From: Variovorax sp.
Lineage (GTDB): Bacteria; Pseudomonadota; Gammaproteobacteria; Burkholderiales; Burkholderiaceae_C
DNA length: 40,204 bases
Direction: 5' to 3'
Assembly: GCA_004210915.1 (NCBI GenBank)
Contig: SEGS01000031.1
Coordinates: 1 to 40,204, forward strand
Below are positions 10,791 to 18,928 of the stretch, piece by piece. Under the pieces are notes generated by a model. It was not told the DNA's origin, did not search any database, and saw only the letters and a program-made list of their open reading frames with translations. The translations under genes were made by a program, and so were the position numbers. How positions within the stretch are numbered: position 1 is the first letter of the stretch; each line of letters opens with the position of its first letter.

Positions 10791-11375
10791 ATGAAACTCG
10801 TCATCCTGGACCGCAACGGCACGGTCAACGTGAACCGCGAGGACTTCGTGAAGAGCGATGTCGAGTGGACGCCGCTGCCCGGCGCGCTCGAGGCCATCGC
10901 GCGGCTCAACCATGCCGGCTGGCATGTGGTGATCGCGTCCAACCAGTCGGGCCTGGGCCGCGGCCTGTTCGACATGGCGTCGCTCAATGCGATGCACGCC
11001 AAGATGCACAAGATGCTCGCCGCGGTGGGCGGACGCGTCGATGCCGTGTTCTATTGCCCGCACAGTCCGGACGAAGGCTGCGACTGCCGGAAGCCATTGC
11101 CCGGTCTGTTCCATCAGATCGGCGAGCGCTACGGCATCGACTTGGCCGGCGTCCCGACCGTGGGCGACAGCCTGCGCGACACGCTGGCGGGGGCTGCGGC
11201 CGGTTGCGAGCCGCACCTGGTGCTCACGGGCATGGGCGAAGCCTGCCGCAACGTCGACCCGCTGCCGCCGGACTACCCGCCTCAGACGCGGGTGCATGCC
11301 GACCTTGCGGCCTTCGTCGACTTCGTGCTCGCACGCGCGGAGCGCCAGGCGCTCGACGCCCAACCCACCCGCTGA
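10791..11375 (+). CDS. gmhB: D-glycero-beta-D-manno-heptose-1,7-bisphosphate 7-phosphatase (active-site variant)
   Basis: GmhB removes the 7-phosphate in ADP-heptose synthesis for the LPS inner core. The 194-residue protein has the compact HAD fold: nucleophile D7, motif II in SNQSGLGRG, the zinc-binding pattern C-P-H then C-D-C before RKP, and VGDSLRD as motif IV. The odd point is motif I. The family reads DRDGT, while here it is D7-R8-N9-G-T, so the second Asp, the general acid/base, is Asn (codon AAC). That residue is normally required for phosphatase turnover. The gene sits 13 nt after glyS and 4 nt before plsC, a conserved betaproteobacterial setting. The call is by family and context; activity is in doubt. 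Confidence 0.85.
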   Translation: MKLVILDRNGTVNVNREDFVKSDVEWTPLPGALEAIARLNHAGWHVVIASNQSGLGRGLFDMASLNAMHAKMHKMLAAVGGRVDAVFYCPHSPDEGCDCRKPLPGLFHQIGERYGIDLAGVPTVGDSLRDTLAGAAAGCEPHLVLTGMGEACRNVDPLPPDYPPQTRVHADLAAFVDFVLARAERQALDAQPTR

Positions 11376-11379
11376 TGCC

Positions 11380-12114
11380 ATGGCCCTGATTCGCTCCATC
11401 GTCCACCTGTTGTGGATGCTCGTCACCGTGATTCCATGGGGAATCATCATGGTCGTCAGTTCCCTCTGGAAGCGCGGCGAGCCGCTGTGGTGGATGGCCG
11501 TTCGCTGGCTTGGCTGGGCGATCGGCGGCGCACGGGTGATCCTGGGCATCGAGACGCGCGTGACCGGCATGGAGAACCTGCCGCAGGACAAGCGGGCCGG
11601 CGCGATCCTGCTGGTCAAGCACCAGTCGACGCTCGAGACCTTCCTGATGCCCACGCTGATGCCGCACCCGCTGGCCTATGTGTTCAAGAAGGAGCTGATC
11701 TACGTGCCCTTCTTCGGCTGGGCGATGGCGCGGCTCGACATGATTCACATCGACCGCAACCAGAAGGCGCGTGCGTTCAACAAGGTCGTGAGCCAGGGCC
11801 GCGCGCTGCTGGCGCAGGGCATCTGGATCATTATGTTTCCCGAAGGCACGCGCATTCCGCGCGGGCAGAAGGGCACCTACAAGTCGGGCGGCACGCGCCT
11901 GGCCTGCGAGACCGGTGCGCCGGTGATCCCGATTGCCGTGACCTCGGCCAAGGTTTGGCCGCGCAAGGCCTTCATCAAGCGGCCGGGCATCGTCGACGTG
12001 TCGATCGGCCCGGCGATTCCGAGCGCGGGCCGCAAGCCCGACGAACTGATGCGCGAGGTCGAAGCCTGGATCGAGGCCGAGATGCGCCGCCTCGACCCCG
12101 AGGCCTACCGGTAG
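11380..12114 (+). CDS. plsC: 1-acyl-sn-glycerol-3-phosphate acyltransferase
   Basis: PlsC acylates lysophosphatidate to phosphatidate in the inner membrane. The 244-residue protein has an N-terminal membrane helix (about residues 8-28). It then has the acyltransferase block I as KHQSTLETF (H81 to E86), a block with FFGWAMARLDMIHIDR, and block III FPEGTR at 153-158. The canonical motif is HX4D; here the acid is Glu (HX4E), a conservative variant I believe to be common in Burkholderiales. The ATG at 11380 (MALIRS) is chosen because the frame upstream overlaps gmhB. It is 4 nt after gmhB and 9 nt before ygjP. Confidence 0.9.
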   Translation: MALIRSIVHLLWMLVTVIPWGIIMVVSSLWKRGEPLWWMAVRWLGWAIGGARVILGIETRVTGMENLPQDKRAGAILLVKHQSTLETFLMPTLMPHPLAYVFKKELIYVPFFGWAMARLDMIHIDRNQKARAFNKVVSQGRALLAQGIWIIMFPEGTRIPRGQKGTYKSGGTRLACETGAPVIPIAVTSAKVWPRKAFIKRPGIVDVSIGPAIPSAGRKPDELMREVEAWIEAEMRRLDPEAYR

Positions 12115-12123
12115 GCCTGCACG

Positions 12124-13086
12124 ATGCGCAGCTCGCTGCAGTTCACGCTCGATCTTTTCGACAGCCCGGGCCCGCAACCGGCAACGCCGACCGAAGCCGC
12201 CCGACCGGCCGAAGTGCCGGTCCTGCCGGCGCCGACCGACCTGGCGCGTCAACCCGCGCTGCCGCCGACCGCCGCGCGCCCGCGCATGCAGGGCCCCTCG
12301 CGGCCCGCCGTCCCGCTGGCCGACACCCTGGCACCTGCGCGCTTCGCACACCCGCGCGCCAGCCGCACCATCGTGCTCGGCCATGCCGAGGTGAGCTACG
12401 AGTTCACGCGCGGCAAGCGCAAGACCATCGGCTTCGTCGTGGGCGCCGAAGGCCTCTCGGTGCGGGCGCCGCGCTGGGTGGCGCTGCGCGATGTCGATGC
12501 CGCGCTGCAGGAAAAGGCGGGGTGGATCGTGCGCAAGCTCGACGAAGCCCAGCAGCGGCAGGCGCGCCATGAGTCGGCGCGCATCGCGTGGCAGGACGGC
12601 GCACGCTTTCCCTTTCTGGGCGAGGAAGTGACGCTGCGCCTCGACCCGCGTCATGCGTTCACGGGCGTCGGTGCGATGCTCGATGCCGAAGGCGGCGCGG
12701 TGCGCGAACTGCACCTGTCGCTGCCGCAGAGCGCCAGCCCGGCGCAGATTCGTGACGCCGCGCAAGCCTGGCTCATGCGCGAGGCCAAGCGCATCTTCGA
12801 AGAGCGGCTCGCCGTGTTCGCGCCGCGGCTGGGCGTGCGCTGGACAAAGATGTCGTTGTCCAACGCTGCCACGCGCTGGGGCAGCGCCAGCGCCGACGGC
12901 GCCATCCGCCTCAACTGGCGGCTGATCCATTACCGGCTGCCGCTGATCGACTACGTGGTGGCGCACGAACTGGCACACCTGCGTGTGATGGACCACAGCC
13001 CGCGCTTCTGGGAAACAGTGGAAAGCGTTGTGCCCGACTACAGCGCGCTGCGCAAGCAATTGCGCGACGAACCCGCGCCGCGCTGA
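12124..13086 (+). CDS. YgjP-like (DUF45/M48) metallopeptidase-fold protein
   Basis: The 320-residue protein ends in a zincin motif, HELAH at 281-285 with a third ligand H291 in the MDHSPRFW signature. It is preceded by TRWGSASADGAIRLNWRLIHY, the hallmark of the YgjP/DUF45 family. E. coli YgjP has been reported as a UTP pyrophosphatase, so the annotation as a peptidase is a fold assignment rather than a proven activity. Compared with YgjP it has a ~75-residue N-terminal extension rich in Pro and Ala (residues 15-75), probably disordered. It is the last gene of the glyQ operon, 9 nt after plsC. The family appears next to PlsC in related bacteria. Confidence 0.85.
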   Translation: MRSSLQFTLDLFDSPGPQPATPTEAARPAEVPVLPAPTDLARQPALPPTAARPRMQGPSRPAVPLADTLAPARFAHPRASRTIVLGHAEVSYEFTRGKRKTIGFVVGAEGLSVRAPRWVALRDVDAALQEKAGWIVRKLDEAQQRQARHESARIAWQDGARFPFLGEEVTLRLDPRHAFTGVGAMLDAEGGAVRELHLSLPQSASPAQIRDAAQAWLMREAKRIFEERLAVFAPRLGVRWTKMSLSNAATRWGSASADGAIRLNWRLIHYRLPLIDYVVAHELAHLRVMDHSPRFWETVESVVPDYSALRKQLRDEPAPR

Positions 13087-13201
13087 CCCGCGTTCGGAGC
13101 GGTCACACACAGCCGCGGCTGGAGCGCATCGCGCATCCTGCGCACCCTTCGCCGTCAGGCAGGCATCCGGGCAAATCGCTAGACGGCCGGCGGCCAAACA
13201 T

Positions 13202-13220
13202 TTGTATGATGACCTGACAA
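13202..13220 (+). promoter_or_regulatory. Candidate operator/-10 region of the FadR-type regulator
   Basis: TTGTATGATGACCTGACAA has inverted TTGT/ACAA ends, and its first half (TTGTATGA) resembles half sites of GntR/FadR sugar-acid regulators. It also contains TATGAT (13205-13210), a good -10, 22 nt before the GTG. I found no matching -35. Autoregulation by the adjacent regulator is an inference. The rest of the 145-nt gap holds only a 12-bp palindrome, CAGCCGCGGCTG (13110-13121). Confidence 0.3.
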
Positions 13221-13231
13221 CCTGTCGTCCC

Positions 13232-14074
13232 GTGCCCGCCCGCTTGCCTACCCTCATTGCCGCTGAACCGCTCCGTCGCGTGGCCGATCGATTGTCCGAT
13301 CGGCTGGCGTCGCGCCTGGGTGCCCAGATCGAGTCGGGTGCGCTGCGTCCCGGCGAGCGCTTGCCGACCGAGCAGCAGCTTGCGGCCACGCACGGCGTGT
13401 CGCGCACCGTGGTGCGGGAAGCGGTGCACCAGCTCAAGTCGCGTGCCCTCGTCGTCTCGCGCCAGGGCTCGGGGGTGTTCGCGGCCGAGGCGCTGCCGCA
13501 TCTGCCGCTGGCCTTCGATCCCGCCGTGCTCGGCTCGGTCGAGGCGGTCGTTCATGTGGTCGAGGTGCGGCGCGTGCTCGAAGGCGAAATCGCTGCGCTC
13601 GCCGCCGAGCGCGCCACGCGCAGCCAGATCGCTGGTCTGCGGCGCGCGCTGAAAGCCATCGACGCCGCCGTCGCGGCCGGGCAGGACGGCGTGGCGGAAG
13701 ACCTCGCCTTCCACCGCGTCATCGGCGAAGCCGCGGGCAACCCGCAGTTCCGCCTCTTGCTAGGCTTTCTCGAACAGTACCTGCGCGAAGGCATGCGCAT
13801 CACGCGCGGCAACGAAGCACGCCGCGTCGACTTCATGCGCGCAGTGCAACACGAGCATCGCGCGGTCGTCGAGGCGATTGCTGCGCGTGATCCAGCCAGG
13901 GCGCGCCGCTGCGCGACGGCGCACATCCTGGCCGGCGAGCGCCGGCTGGTCGAGGGCGGCGTGATCGCCTCCCCGCAACCGGCCGCGCGGCGCAAAGTCC
14001 GCACTGCCCGTGCGGCGTCCCCTTCTCCATCCCCATCGACGGCCGCAGCACGGCGCCGATCGTTGTCAACCTGA
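13232..14074 (+). CDS. GntR/FadR-family transcriptional regulator
   Basis: This 280-residue cytoplasmic regulator has a winged helix (about residues 15-85, with [29 protein letters not shown] and RQGSGVF). An FCD effector domain follows (about 105-240), with [14 protein letters not shown] and the metal-site histidine in [12 protein letters not shown] regulators sense carboxylates, often sugar acids, usually as repressors released by a pathway metabolite. The start is a GTG; no ATG upstream fits. The C-terminal ~35 residues are low-complexity, rich in Arg, Ala, Ser and Pro. It is 11 nt before the dehydrogenase and two genes before the sugar-acid dehydratase, so it most likely controls that module. 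Confidence 0.9.
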   Translation: MPARLPTLIAAEPLRRVADRLSDRLASRLGAQIESGALRPGERLPTEQQLAATHGVSRTVVREAVHQLKSRALVVSRQGSGVFAAEALPHLPLAFDPAVLGSVEAVVHVVEVRRVLEGEIAALAAERATRSQIAGLRRALKAIDAAVAAGQDGVAEDLAFHRVIGEAAGNPQFRLLLGFLEQYLREGMRITRGNEARRVDFMRAVQHEHRAVVEAIAARDPARARRCATAHILAGERRLVEGGVIASPQPAARRKVRTARAASPSPSPSTAAARRRSLST

Positions 14075-14085
14075 GGAAACTTCGA

Positions 14086-15105
14086 ATGAAACTGCTGATC
14101 ACCGGAGGCGGTGGCTTCCTGGGCGCGCGTCTCGCGCGCACCTTGCTGGCGCGTGGCACCCTGGCTGGCCAGCGCATCGAGCGCATGGTGCTGACCGACA
14201 TCGCGCCCCCGCCGGCCGACCTGCTGGCCGATGCGCGGGTCGAGGCGCGCACCGGTCCGCTGCTCACGCAAACCGAGGCGCTCAAGACCGAATCCTTCGA
14301 CGGCGTGTTTCACCTCGCGTCGGCCGTGTCCGGCGAATGCGAGGCCGATTTCGATCTGGGTCTCCGATCCAACCTCGACAGCACGCGCGCCCTGCTCGAT
14401 GCGCTGCGCGCGAACGTGAACGCCGGTGGCCCGGTCACGCGCTTCGTGTTCTCCAGTTCGGTCGCGGTGTTCGGACCCGACCCGGCCGTGCCCTTTCCGA
14501 AACTGGTGGCAGACGACACCTTGCCCACACCCCAGACGTCTTACGGTACGCAGAAGCTCATCTGCGAGCACCTGATCGCCGACTACACGCGCAAGGGCTA
14601 CATCGACGGTCGCGCTGCGCGGCTCATGACCGTGACCGTGCGGCCCGGCAAGCCCAACGGCGCGGCCTCTTCCTTCTTCAGCGGAATCATCCGCGAGCCG
14701 CTGGCGGGCGTGGAATCGATCTGCCCGGTGTCGCCCGATGTGTCGCATCCGATGGCCTCGCCGACGCGCACGGTCGAGGGGCTGATCGCCGTCTACGAAG
14801 CCACGCGCGAGGCCTTCGTGGGCCGTACGGCGCTCAACCTGCCGGGGCTCAACGTGCGTGTGGCCGACATGCTCGACGCGCTCGAGGAAGTGGCGGGGCC
14901 CAAGGTGCGTGCGCTGGTGCGCTTCGAGCGCGACGAACGCGTGGCCGGCATCGTGGCCAACTGGCCGAGCGGCTCGACCGCGGTGCGCGCGGCAGGCCTC
15001 GGGCTGCATCCGCACGACAATTTCGCCGACATCATCCGGCTCTACATCGACGACTGCAAAGCGCATCCGAACGCCGACCAAACACTGAAGGGACTGTCGC
15101 TGTGA
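14086..15105 (+). CDS. DenD-like NAD-dependent sugar-acid dehydrogenase
   Basis: This 339-residue protein belongs to the extended short-chain dehydrogenase/epimerase superfamily. The Rossmann motif GGGGFLG is at 7-13, the strand [10 protein letters not shown] follows, SSSVAVFG carries the Ser, and SYGTQK carries the catalytic Tyr and Lys. The overall pattern ([29 protein letters not shown]) resembles D-erythronate 4-dehydrogenase DenD, which oxidises D-erythronate to 2-oxo-tetronate. The usual DenD partners (OtnK kinase, OtnC aldolase) are absent. Its immediate partner is an IlvD/Edd-type dehydratase whose GTG overlaps its stop by four bases (GTGA). The substrate may therefore be another aldonate or aldonolactone precursor. 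The name stays tentative. Confidence 0.75.
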   Translation: MKLLITGGGGFLGARLARTLLARGTLAGQRIERMVLTDIAPPPADLLADARVEARTGPLLTQTEALKTESFDGVFHLASAVSGECEADFDLGLRSNLDSTRALLDALRANVNAGGPVTRFVFSSSVAVFGPDPAVPFPKLVADDTLPTPQTSYGTQKLICEHLIADYTRKGYIDGRAARLMTVTVRPGKPNGAASSFFSGIIREPLAGVESICPVSPDVSHPMASPTRTVEGLIAVYEATREAFVGRTALNLPGLNVRVADMLDALEEVAGPKVRALVRFERDERVAGIVANWPSGSTAVRAAGLGLHPHDNFADIIRLYIDDCKAHPNADQTLKGLSL

Positions 15106-16982
15106 CAAAGAAGAATGCCGTGCCGAAGAACGCTGTCGCAAAGAGCGCCATGACGAAAAAGAAAGCCTCCGCGCCACGCAGCCAGCCAGCGAAGCCGTCC
15201 GGCCCGCTCAAGCTGCGCTCGCAAGCCTGGTTCGACAACCCGGCCAACACCGACATGACGGCGCTCTACCTCGAGCGCACGATGAACTTCGGCCTCGGCT
15301 TCGACGAGCTGCAGTCGGGTCGGCCGATCATCGGCATCGCGCAGACGGGCTCGGACATCGCGCCCTGCAACCGTCACCACCTGGTGCTGGCCGAGCGCAC
15401 GCGCGAGGGCATACGCGATGCAGGTGGCATCGCCTTCGAATTCCCGATCCACCCGATCCAGGAAACCTGCAAGCGGCCCACGGCGTCGCTCGACCGCAAC
15501 CTTCAGTACCTCTCACTGGTCGAAATTCTCTACGGCTACCCGATCGACGGCGTGGTGCTGACCACCGGCTGCGACAAGACCACGCCGGCCCAGCTGATGG
15601 CTGCCGCGACGGTCGACATCCCGGCCATCGCGCTCAACTCGGGTCCGATGCTCAACGGATGGTACAAGGGCGAGCGCACGGGCTCGGGCACTATCGTCTG
15701 GAAGGCGCGCGAGCTGCTCGCTGCGGGCGAGATCGACGACAAGGGCTTCCTCAAGCTGGTCGCTTCGTCGGCGCCATCGACCGGCCACTGCAACACGATG
15801 GGCACGGCGTCGACGATGAATTCGCTGACCGAGGCGCTCGGCATGACGCTGCCCGGCAGCGCGGCGATCCCCGCGCCCTACCGCGACCGGCAGGAAATGG
15901 CGTACATGACGGGCAAGCGCATCGTCGAGATGGTGCGCGCCAACCTGAAGCCTTCGGACATCATGACGCGCGCGGCTTTCGAGAACGCGATCGTCGTGAA
16001 CTCGGCCATCGGCGGCTCGACCAACGCGCCGATTCACCTCAACGCCATCGCGCGCCACATCGGCGTCGAACTGAACACGTCCGACTGGGAAAAGCATGGC
16101 TACAAGATCCCGCTGCTGGTCAACCTGCAGCCGGCCGGCGAGTACCTGGGCGAAGACTATTACCGTGCCGGCGGCGTGCCGGCGGTGGTGGCCGAACTGA
16201 TCGCCAAGGGCCTGATCCAGCCCGCGCTCACCGCCAACGGGAAGACGCTGATCGAGAACTGCGAAGGCCGCTTCACCGAAGACCGCAAGGTCATCTTCGC
16301 GTACGCCAAGCCGATGAAGAAGAACGCCGGCTTCCTCAACTTCAAGGGCAACCTGTTTGATTCCGCGATCATGAAGACCAGCGTGATCACGCCGGAGTTC
16401 CAGGAGCGCTATCTCAACGACCCGAAGGATCCGATGGCCTTCGAGGGCACGGCCGTGGTGTTCGACGGCCCCGAGGACTACCACCACCGCATCGACGACC
16501 CGAAGACGAAGATCGATGCGCACAGCATCCTGTTCATGCGCGGCGTGGGCCCGGTCGGTTACCCCGGCGCAGCCGAGGTGGTGAACATGCGTGCGCCGAG
16601 CTACCTGCTGAAGAAAGGCATCACCGCCCTGCCGTGCATCGGTGATGGCCGGCAGTCGGGCACCTCGGGCTCACCGTCGATCCTCAACGCCTCGCCCGAA
16701 GCGGCGACGGGCGGCGCGCTGGCGCTGCTGAAGTCCGGCGACCGCGTGCGCATCGACCTGAAGAAGCGCACCGCCAACATGCTGGTGTCGGATGAAGAGC
16801 TGGCCAAGCGCCGCGCGGCACTCGATGCGGCCGGCGGATACCCGTACCCGCCGAGCCAGACACCATGGCAGGAGATCCAGCGCAGCGTGGTCGACGAGCT
16901 GTCCGAGGGCATGGTGCTCAAGCCGGCAGTGAAGTATCAGAAGATTCACGCGACCTACGGCGTCCCCCGCGACAACCACTGA
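15102..16982 (+). CDS. IlvD/Edd-family sugar-acid dehydratase (arabinonate dehydratase-like)
   Basis: The enzyme dehydrates an aldonate to a 2-keto-3-deoxy acid with a [2Fe-2S] cluster. Three cluster cysteines are visible: C89 (DIAPCN), C157 (TTGCDK) and C230 (GHCNTMG). Their spacings of 68 and 73 match Rhizobium L-arabinonate dehydratase as I remember it (C59, C127, C200). SGTSGSPS near residue 520 holds the expected catalytic Ser. [10 protein letters not shown] and [12 protein letters not shown] also fit sugar-acid dehydratases better than IlvD itself. From the GTG overlapping the previous stop it has 626 residues, ~30 more than relatives. The extra part is a Lys/Ala-rich N-terminus with internal repetition, and an ATG at 15150 may be the true start. 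The substrate is not determined. Confidence 0.88.
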   Translation: MTKKNAVPKNAVAKSAMTKKKASAPRSQPAKPSGPLKLRSQAWFDNPANTDMTALYLERTMNFGLGFDELQSGRPIIGIAQTGSDIAPCNRHHLVLAERTREGIRDAGGIAFEFPIHPIQETCKRPTASLDRNLQYLSLVEILYGYPIDGVVLTTGCDKTTPAQLMAAATVDIPAIALNSGPMLNGWYKGERTGSGTIVWKARELLAAGEIDDKGFLKLVASSAPSTGHCNTMGTASTMNSLTEALGMTLPGSAAIPAPYRDRQEMAYMTGKRIVEMVRANLKPSDIMTRAAFENAIVVNSAIGGSTNAPIHLNAIARHIGVELNTSDWEKHGYKIPLLVNLQPAGEYLGEDYYRAGGVPAVVAELIAKGLIQPALTANGKTLIENCEGRFTEDRKVIFAYAKPMKKNAGFLNFKGNLFDSAIMKTSVITPEFQERYLNDPKDPMAFEGTAVVFDGPEDYHHRIDDPKTKIDAHSILFMRGVGPVGYPGAAEVVNMRAPSYLLKKGITALPCIGDGRQSGTSGSPSILNASPEAATGGALALLKSGDRVRIDLKKRTANMLVSDEELAKRRAALDAAGGYPYPPSQTPWQEIQRSVVDELSEGMVLKPAVKYQKIHATYGVPRDNH

Positions 16983-16984
16983 TG

Positions 16985-17083
16985 CCGATTCGCCTTCGAA
17001 GCGATCACGGCGTTGCTTCGCCTTGCCGTGCTGAAGCACTGTCTGCGGCTTCGCGCCTTGTGCTCACTTCGAATGCGAACCGG
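16985..17083. repeat. Long inverted-repeat element between convergent genes
   Basis: Two 24-nt arms, 16985-17008 and 17060-17083, are inverted copies with four mismatches, both centred on TTCGAAG. They enclose ~51 nt rich in CTTCG/GCTTCGC words. A second hairpin, ACCGGCA-TCCCG-TGCCGGT (17079-17097), overlaps the right arm. No T-tract is present. It lies between the convergent dehydratase and SDR genes and could terminate transcription in both directions or be a dispersed repeat. Confidence 0.6.
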
Positions 17084-17115
17084 CATCCCGTGCCGGTCGT
17101 GCGAGCGCTGCCCGC

Positions 17116-17886
17116 TCAGCGCGCGTAGGTCACACCGCCGTCGACGATGAGCGTGGAGCCGACCACGTAGTCGCCGGCGCGCGAGGCCAGGTAGATGGCG
17201 GCGCCGGCCATGTCTTCGGGCGTGCCGATGCGGCCGGCCGGGATGCGTTCCTTCACTTCGTCGCCGTGGTCGCGGGCATCCTTGTTCATGTCCGACGCGA
17301 AGGCACCCGGCGCGATGGCGCTCACGGCGATCCGGTGCTGGGCCAGATGCAGGGCCATGCGCTTGGTCAGGTGGATCAGGCCGCCCTTGCTGGCCGCGTA
17401 CGAATACGTTTCCTGCGGGTTGACCGATACGCCGTCGATCGATGCGATGTTGATCACCTTCGCCAGGTGGTCGGTGGCTGCGGCCTTGAGCATCGGCGTG
17501 AGCGCCTTGGTCAGGAAGAAGGGCGTCTTGAGGTTGAGGTCGACCACCTTGTCCCAGCCGCTTTCCGGGAACTCGTCGTAGGGCGCGCCCCAGGCCGCGC
17601 CGGCATTGTTGACGAGGATGTCGAGCGTCTTTTCATGCTTTGAATAGGCATCGACCAGCGCCTGCGCGCCTTCGAGCGTCGACACGTCGGCGGGCAGAGA
17701 CACGCAATGGCCGAAGGCCGAAAGCTCTTTGGCCGTCGCATCGCAGGCGGCGGCCTTGCGTGCCGAGATGTAGACGCGGGCGCCCTGCGCGAGGTAGCCC
17801 TCGGCAATCATGCGACCGATGCCGCGCGAGCCGCCGGTGATGAGGGCGGTGCGGCCCTTGAGCGAGAAGAGTTGGGTGGTGTCCAT
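17116..17886 (-). CDS. SDR-family NAD(P)-dependent oxidoreductase
   Basis: The 256-residue protein is a classical short-chain dehydrogenase. It has the cofactor motif GGSRGIG (about 18-24), NNAG (about 91-94), the catalytic Ser in INIASIDG and the catalytic pair in YSYAASKGG (Tyr-x3-Lys), and ends with the typical VDGG. The substrate is unknown. The sequence is similar in style to RhlG/gluconate 5-dehydrogenase-type enzymes. It is convergent with the sugar-acid dehydratase, so it may or may not belong to that pathway. A gene on the opposite strand separated by a repeat is weak evidence for partnership. It is preceded on the minus strand by the RluA gene with a 77-nt gap, so it could be read from the same transcript. 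Confidence 0.9.
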   Translation of the reverse strand: MDTTQLFSLKGRTALITGGSRGIGRMIAEGYLAQGARVYISARKAAACDATAKELSAFGHCVSLPADVSTLEGAQALVDAYSKHEKTLDILVNNAGAAWGAPYDEFPESGWDKVVDLNLKTPFFLTKALTPMLKAAATDHLAKVINIASIDGVSVNPQETYSYAASKGGLIHLTKRMALHLAQHRIAVSAIAPGAFASDMNKDARDHGDEVKERIPAGRIGTPEDMAGAAIYLASRAGDYVVGSTLIVDGGVTYAR

Positions 17887-17963
17887 GCGATGTCTCCAGA
17901 TAGGTCGCCGCAGCTTAGTGCGCGAGGCCGCTTCGCGCCGTCACATTGGCGCCAGCCGGTGCC

Positions 17964-18917
17964 TTAGCGTGCGTACGGGGTCAGGGCCAGCGCCAGCGCG
18001 CGCGTACTGGTGAACTCACGCGGCCGCCCGTCGAGCGGGTCGGTGAAGGCCACCGCACGTGCCAGCAATTGCAGCGGCCGTGCGAAGTCGTCGCTGCCTT
18101 CGGGCTGCAGCGCCGGGTAGATCAGGTCATTGACGATGGGCAGCCCGAGGGCGGCGCAGTGCACGCGCAGCTGGTGCTTGCGGCCCGTCACGGGCGACAG
18201 CGCGAGATGGGCCCGACCATCGCGCTCGGCCAACAGGCGCAAATGCGTCTCGGCATTGGGCTCGCCGGGCATTTCGCCCATGCGCATGAAGTGGCGGTCT
18301 TCGGCCAACCGGCTCAAGCGCACTGCTGGCAGGGTGGCGCCGGCGGGCCAGGGAACGACGGCCTCGTAGTGCTTGTGCACCTGGCGCTCGGCGAAGAGCT
18401 GGCTGTAGGCGCCGCGCGTGGTCGGCTGCACGGAGAACAGCACCAGCCCGGCCGTCTCGCGGTCGATGCGATGGACCGGCACCAGCGTGTCGATGCCCAG
18501 CCGCCGTTTCAGGCGCACCAGCAGGCTCTGCTGCACGTAGCGGCCCGTGGGCGTCACCGGCAGGAAGTGGGGCTTGTCGACCACGACAAGGTGCGCGTCC
18601 TGGAACAGCACCTGTTCCTCGAACGGTATCGGCGCTTCGGACTCGAGCGCGCGGTAGTAGTACACGCGCAGGCCGGGCTGGTGCATGCGCGTGGCGTCGA
18701 CGACGCGGCCATGCTCGTCGACGACTTCGCCATCGGCGATGCGCGTGGCCCAGACGCTGGCAGCGACGCCGGGGAAGCGGGCGACCAGGCACTCGGCGAT
18801 CGTGGCCCACGGGCCCGCCGGCAGCGCGACGCAGCTCGGGCCGACGCCGTCGCGCGTGCGTAGCGGCAACGGCAACGGCGGGGGCGTGGCGCGGGCGCGT
18901 GGGCGCGGGGTGTGCAT
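17964..18917 (-). CDS. RluA-family pseudouridine synthase
   Basis: The 317-residue protein isomerises uridine to pseudouridine in rRNA or tRNA. The catalytic motif HRIDRETAGL holds the nucleophilic Asp. VVVDKPHFLPV and GRKHQLRVHCAALGLPIVND are the other RluA signatures. An N-terminal ~25-residue segment is rich in Arg and Pro. No S4 domain is recognisable. Which base it modifies (RluA, RluC, RluD or TruC type) cannot be decided by eye. The ATG at 18917 is 11 nt after the stop of the LRR kinase gene, and that gene lies 42 nt behind the MBL hydrolase, so the three are probably one transcription unit. Confidence 0.88.
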   Translation of the reverse strand: MHTPRPRARATPPPLPLPLRTRDGVGPSCVALPAGPWATIAECLVARFPGVAASVWATRIADGEVVDEHGRVVDATRMHQPGLRVYYYRALESEAPIPFEEQVLFQDAHLVVVDKPHFLPVTPTGRYVQQSLLVRLKRRLGIDTLVPVHRIDRETAGLVLFSVQPTTRGAYSQLFAERQVHKHYEAVVPWPAGATLPAVRLSRLAEDRHFMRMGEMPGEPNAETHLRLLAERDGRAHLALSPVTGRKHQLRVHCAALGLPIVNDLIYPALQPEGSDDFARPLQLLARAVAFTDPLDGRPREFTSTRALALALTPYAR

Positions 18918-18928
18918 CTCAGGGCGCG

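Noticed and set aside
11224..13437. Long minus-strand open frame opposite gmhB, plsC and ygjP
   Set aside because: It covers three real genes and two intergenic junctions; no recognisable domain.
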